From assembly GCF_024256385.1 (NCBI RefSeq), contig NZ_JAMLFW010000001.1, positions 3,100,001 through 3,164,000 of the forward strand: a DNA stretch of 64,000 bases, read 5' to 3'. The notes beneath the pieces were generated by a model that saw only the letters and a list, made by a program, of their open reading frames with translations, did not search any database and was not told where the DNA came from. Position 1 is the first letter of the stretch. Each line of letters opens with the position of its first letter. The translations under genes were made by a program, and so were the position numbers. Shown one piece after another: positions 61,678-64,000 of this stretch. This stretch comes from Anatilimnocola floriformis. GTDB taxonomy: Bacteria > Planctomycetota > Planctomycetia > Pirellulales > Pirellulaceae.

Positions 61678-63075
61678 CTACTTCTTCTTGGTCGCCGGTC
61701 TGGGCGGGGCGGTCGGATCTTCGGTAGGGCTACCATGCCAACGGGGCGCAATGTTCTTGGCATTCCATTGCTCCCAGTCCCGGCTGAGCTGGGCAACCAA
61801 TTCAGGCTCTTTTTCCGCCTGATCAGTTTGCTCACCAACGTCGCTGCTGAGATCAAACAGCTGCCAGCCGCTATTCTTCTTGGCGTCGTGATCTCTCCAG
61901 TCCACCAACTTCCATTGCCCACGACGAACCGCTTTCTGAGGACCGAATCGCCAGTAGAGTGAGTCGTGTGGCAAGGTCTTGGCCTCCTCTCGCAGGAACG
62001 GCAGCAAGTTGACGCCGTCCAAATCGGCCGGTGAAGGCGCTCCGGCCAGTTCGAGGGCCGTGGGTAAAACGTCCAGCGTAATAACCGGATGGTCGTACAC
62101 CTTTCCAGCAGGTAATTTGCTGGGCCAAGAGACGAAGAAAGGTACTCGGATGCCTCCTTCGAGAGTTTGCCCCTTGTCGCCGCGCAGCGGACTGTTCACG
62201 CCCGTGTTGTAAGCGAAGTAGGGCTTACGGCCCGAGCCGCCGTTGTCGCTAAAGAAAACGATCAATGTATCCTTCGACCGACCACTTTTTTCGAGATGAG
62301 CGGTGATGCGGCCGATGGCATCATCGAGTCCCAGCAGCAGCGAAAGATAACCGCGTCGAGCTGGATCGGTCACTTCGGCGGGGATGCGCTCTTTGTGCTT
62401 GTCGACGATCTCCAGTGGTGTGTGAACTGCGTTGTAGGCCAGGTAGAGGAACCAGGGCTTCTCGGCGTGGCGATCCATGAAACCAAGGGCCTCGTCGGTG
62501 AATAAGTCGGTGGTGTAACCATCGAGCTTCTGTACCTCACGCCCGCGATAGATCAAGTCATGCGAATGAGCACTGCCAAACACCGGCTTCGCGTCTTTGT
62601 GCAACAGGAAGTTATGCCCGCCGACCAAGAAGCCGAAGTAATCGTCGAAACCGCGTGACTGAGGATGATGGGCGTGGTCGAAGCCCTGATGCCACTTTCC
62701 GATCAAGCTGGTCGCGTAACCAGCTGCACGTAGATGATCCGCGATCGTGCGTTGGTCAAGGGGCAAGCCGAGCTTGGCTTCCTCACCGACGTGCGGATTG
62801 AACTCGTGACCGAAACGAGTTTGATACCGCCCGGTAAGGAACCCGGCGCGGCTGGGGCTGCAATAAGGACTTGAAACGTAACCGCTTGTGCAGCGGACGC
62901 CCGAAGCCGCGAGGGCGTCGATGTTCGGCGTCGGCACGGACTTACCGCCGTGCACGCTGATGTCTGCGTACCCCAGATCATCCGCGACGATCACGAGGAT
63001 GTTTGGCTTATTGGCTGCGGCTGCGGCGCTGATCGAGAGGCTAATCGTAATGAGCACGGCAAGGAGTCGAGACAT
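61678..63075 (-). CDS. Secreted sulfatase
   Basis: 465 residues from the ATG at 63075 (the open frame to 63135 has no ribosome binding site). Signal peptide LLAVLITISLSISAAAAA; NILVIVADDLGYADISVHG (metal-binding DD), YCSPSRAGFLTGRYQTR (formylglycine motif), and downstream LIGKWHQG, IVFFSDNGGS, GGIRVPFFV. C-terminal Lys-rich tail. Complete. Likely hydrolyses sulfate esters of algal or other polysaccharides; a neighbouring sulfatase is frameshifted. Confidence 0.9.
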   Translation of the reverse strand: MSRLLAVLITISLSISAAAAANKPNILVIVADDLGYADISVHGGKSVPTPNIDALAASGVRCTSGYVSSPYCSPSRAGFLTGRYQTRFGHEFNPHVGEEAKLGLPLDQRTIADHLRAAGYATSLIGKWHQGFDHAHHPQSRGFDDYFGFLVGGHNFLLHKDAKPVFGSAHSHDLIYRGREVQKLDGYTTDLFTDEALGFMDRHAEKPWFLYLAYNAVHTPLEIVDKHKERIPAEVTDPARRGYLSLLLGLDDAIGRITAHLEKSGRSKDTLIVFFSDNGGSGRKPYFAYNTGVNSPLRGDKGQTLEGGIRVPFFVSWPSKLPAGKVYDHPVITLDVLPTALELAGAPSPADLDGVNLLPFLREEAKTLPHDSLYWRFGPQKAVRRGQWKLVDWRDHDAKKNSGWQLFDLSSDVGEQTDQAEKEPELVAQLSRDWEQWNAKNIAPRWHGSPTEDPTAPPRPATKKK

Positions 63076-63187
63076 GCAATTTACCCGTCTTGGAAAGTCC
63101 GTCGCGCCGCCCAATGATACTGGCAACCTGCCCACTCGGCGTTGCCCACGATCATACTGTGAGCTAGCGGAGTTTACTTGAGCCGAG

Positions 63188-63691
63188 ATGAATCAAGCAA
63201 AGGAGATCACATTGACGGACCGCGCCCGCTGGATAGGCCTCGTCATCTTCATCGCCATCTGCCTCGGTGCGGCGGCTCTCGGGGCCATCGCCACCACGCC
63301 GGAAATTGAGGGCTGGTATCGAACGATCGAGAAGCCTTCCTGGAATCCACCCGATTGGATCTTCGGGCCCGTCTGGACCACGCTCTTCATCCTGATGGGA
63401 GCGGCTGCTTGGCTCGTCTGGAGACCGGCTGGTTTCGCGGCTGCTGCGATGCCACTGACGCTTTTTGCGGTCCAACTCGTGCTGAACATCGCCTGGTCCT
63501 GGATCTTCTTTGGCCTTCATCAGCCCGGGTTGGCTTTCGCAGAGATCGTGCTCCTATGGCTAGCGATCGCGGCGACGACGGCTACATTCTTTCTGTCATC
63601 GCAAGTCGCCGGTTGGCTGATGACGCCGTACCTGGCCTGGGTCAGCTTTGCAGCCGTGCTGAACTTCGCGATTTGGCGAATGAACTCCTGA
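63188..63691 (+). CDS. tspO: TspO/MBR family membrane protein, second copy
   Basis: 167 residues from the ATG at 63188; a TTG at 63212 has a far better AAGGAG ribosome binding site 6 nt away, so the true start may be there (159 residues). [31 protein letters not shown] carries the TspO motif, with five membrane helices as expected ([76 protein letters not shown]). Different from the copy at 52273. Confidence 0.85.
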   Translation: MNQAKEITLTDRARWIGLVIFIAICLGAAALGAIATTPEIEGWYRTIEKPSWNPPDWIFGPVWTTLFILMGAAAWLVWRPAGFAAAAMPLTLFAVQLVLNIAWSWIFFGLHQPGLAFAEIVLLWLAIAATTATFFLSSQVAGWLMTPYLAWVSFAAVLNFAIWRMNS

Positions 63692-63705
63692 AAGGAGAAA
63701 CGTCG

Positions 63706-64000
63706 ATGCACACAGACTCGAAAGTATTCAGGCGCCAAGCTATTCGCATCTGTGTCGCCATGATGCCCGTTCTCGCATGGTTGAGTGGGTACTCGGTTGC
63801 GCACGCTGAGCTGAGGTTTGCCGGGATCTTCAGCGATCACATGGTATTGCAGCGGGAACGATCCATCCCGGTTTGGGGCTGGGCCGACAAGGGCCGAGTG
63901 GTCACGGTTCAGTTCGCCGGCCAAAGTGTTTCCGCGAAAGTGAACGACGACGGTACATGGCAAGCGATCCTCAAGCCGTTGGCAGCGAGTGACGAATCCC
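63706..64000 (+). CDS. Sialate O-acetylesterase-like secreted protein, partial
   Basis: ATG at 63706 with AAGGAG upstream; open to the right edge. Signal peptide (AIRICVAMMPVLAWLSGYSVAHA), then LRFAGIFSDHMVLQRERSIPVWGWADKGRVVTVQFAGQ, the N-terminal strand domain of SASA-type sialate O-acetylesterases common in planctomycetes. Catalytic motifs lie outside the window. Secreted; acts on glycan acetyl esters. Confidence 0.75.
   Translation, partial: MHTDSKVFRRQAIRICVAMMPVLAWLSGYSVAHAELRFAGIFSDHMVLQRERSIPVWGWADKGRVVTVQFAGQSVSAKVNDDGTWQAILKPLAASDES

Overview
The window most likely comes from a planctomycete chromosome. Supporting signs are a giant secreted protein with an N-terminal planctomycete-type LEQLEDRSLM anchor/signal motif, several secreted sulfatases, a ThuA-like protein and a sialate O-acetylesterase-like gene, and a DUF1257/DUF2997/Ycf46-like AAA+ cluster. 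The organism is inferred; no rRNA is present.

Layout. 1-5049 (minus): a giant beta-helix / calcium-binding / RHS surface protein, interrupted by one in-frame amber codon at 4678-4680. 5050-6350: gene-poor, with one transposase-like scar. 6398-8931: a large serine recombinase broken by a frameshift in its zinc ribbon, plus a small partner. 9.2-18.2 kb: small accessory genes, a sliding-clamp-like protein, zinc-ribbon membrane proteins, an XRE regulator and the Ycf46-like AAA+/DUF2997/DUF1257 cluster. 18.4-19.9 kb: an orphan protein.

20-36 kb is a dense defence island. A CBASS operon (HNH-SAVED effector, CD-NTase, E2-like protein with a SEC-C zinc motif; 24438-27542) faces a six-gene divergent operon. 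That operon encodes an XRE repressor and ImmA/IrrE peptidase (CapH/CapP-like), a small PD-(D/E)XK-like protein, two HEPN-like proteins and an AlbA_2/Schlafen-type protein. Next come a 1564-residue Mrr-nuclease/STAND NTPase (Avs-like), a truncated TrwC relaxase and a two-gene operon ending in a membrane-anchored patatin-like phospholipase. From 36 to 39.8 kb the sequence looks plasmid-derived: an ArdC-type antirestriction protein with a GC-rich, probably structured leader, several small plasmid-type genes, and seven 18-bp iterons beside an AT-rich stretch. This looks like a relic replication origin with no initiator gene nearby.

40-56 kb (mostly minus) is a stress regulon: zinc alcohol dehydrogenase, Dps, two triple-BON proteins, a P1B ATPase, two GSP17M-like proteins, a release-factor-like protein, dodecin, DksA/TraR, three DUF2294 proteins (one fused to a receiver), response regulators, TspO and a hybrid histidine kinase. 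Four of these genes (BON, BON, response regulator, hybrid kinase) share a conserved approximately 100-nt leader. It has an aptamer-like half with covarying stems followed by an intrinsic terminator placed just before the gene. This is the best candidate here for an undescribed cis-regulatory RNA.

56.7-59.2 kb holds a 5' tRNA-Leu fragment and two tandem tyrosine recombinases that overlap by 4 nt. 59.3-64 kb is the carbohydrate/sulfatase region (one sulfatase frameshifted), a ThuA-like gene, a second TspO and the start of a sialate O-acetylesterase-like gene.
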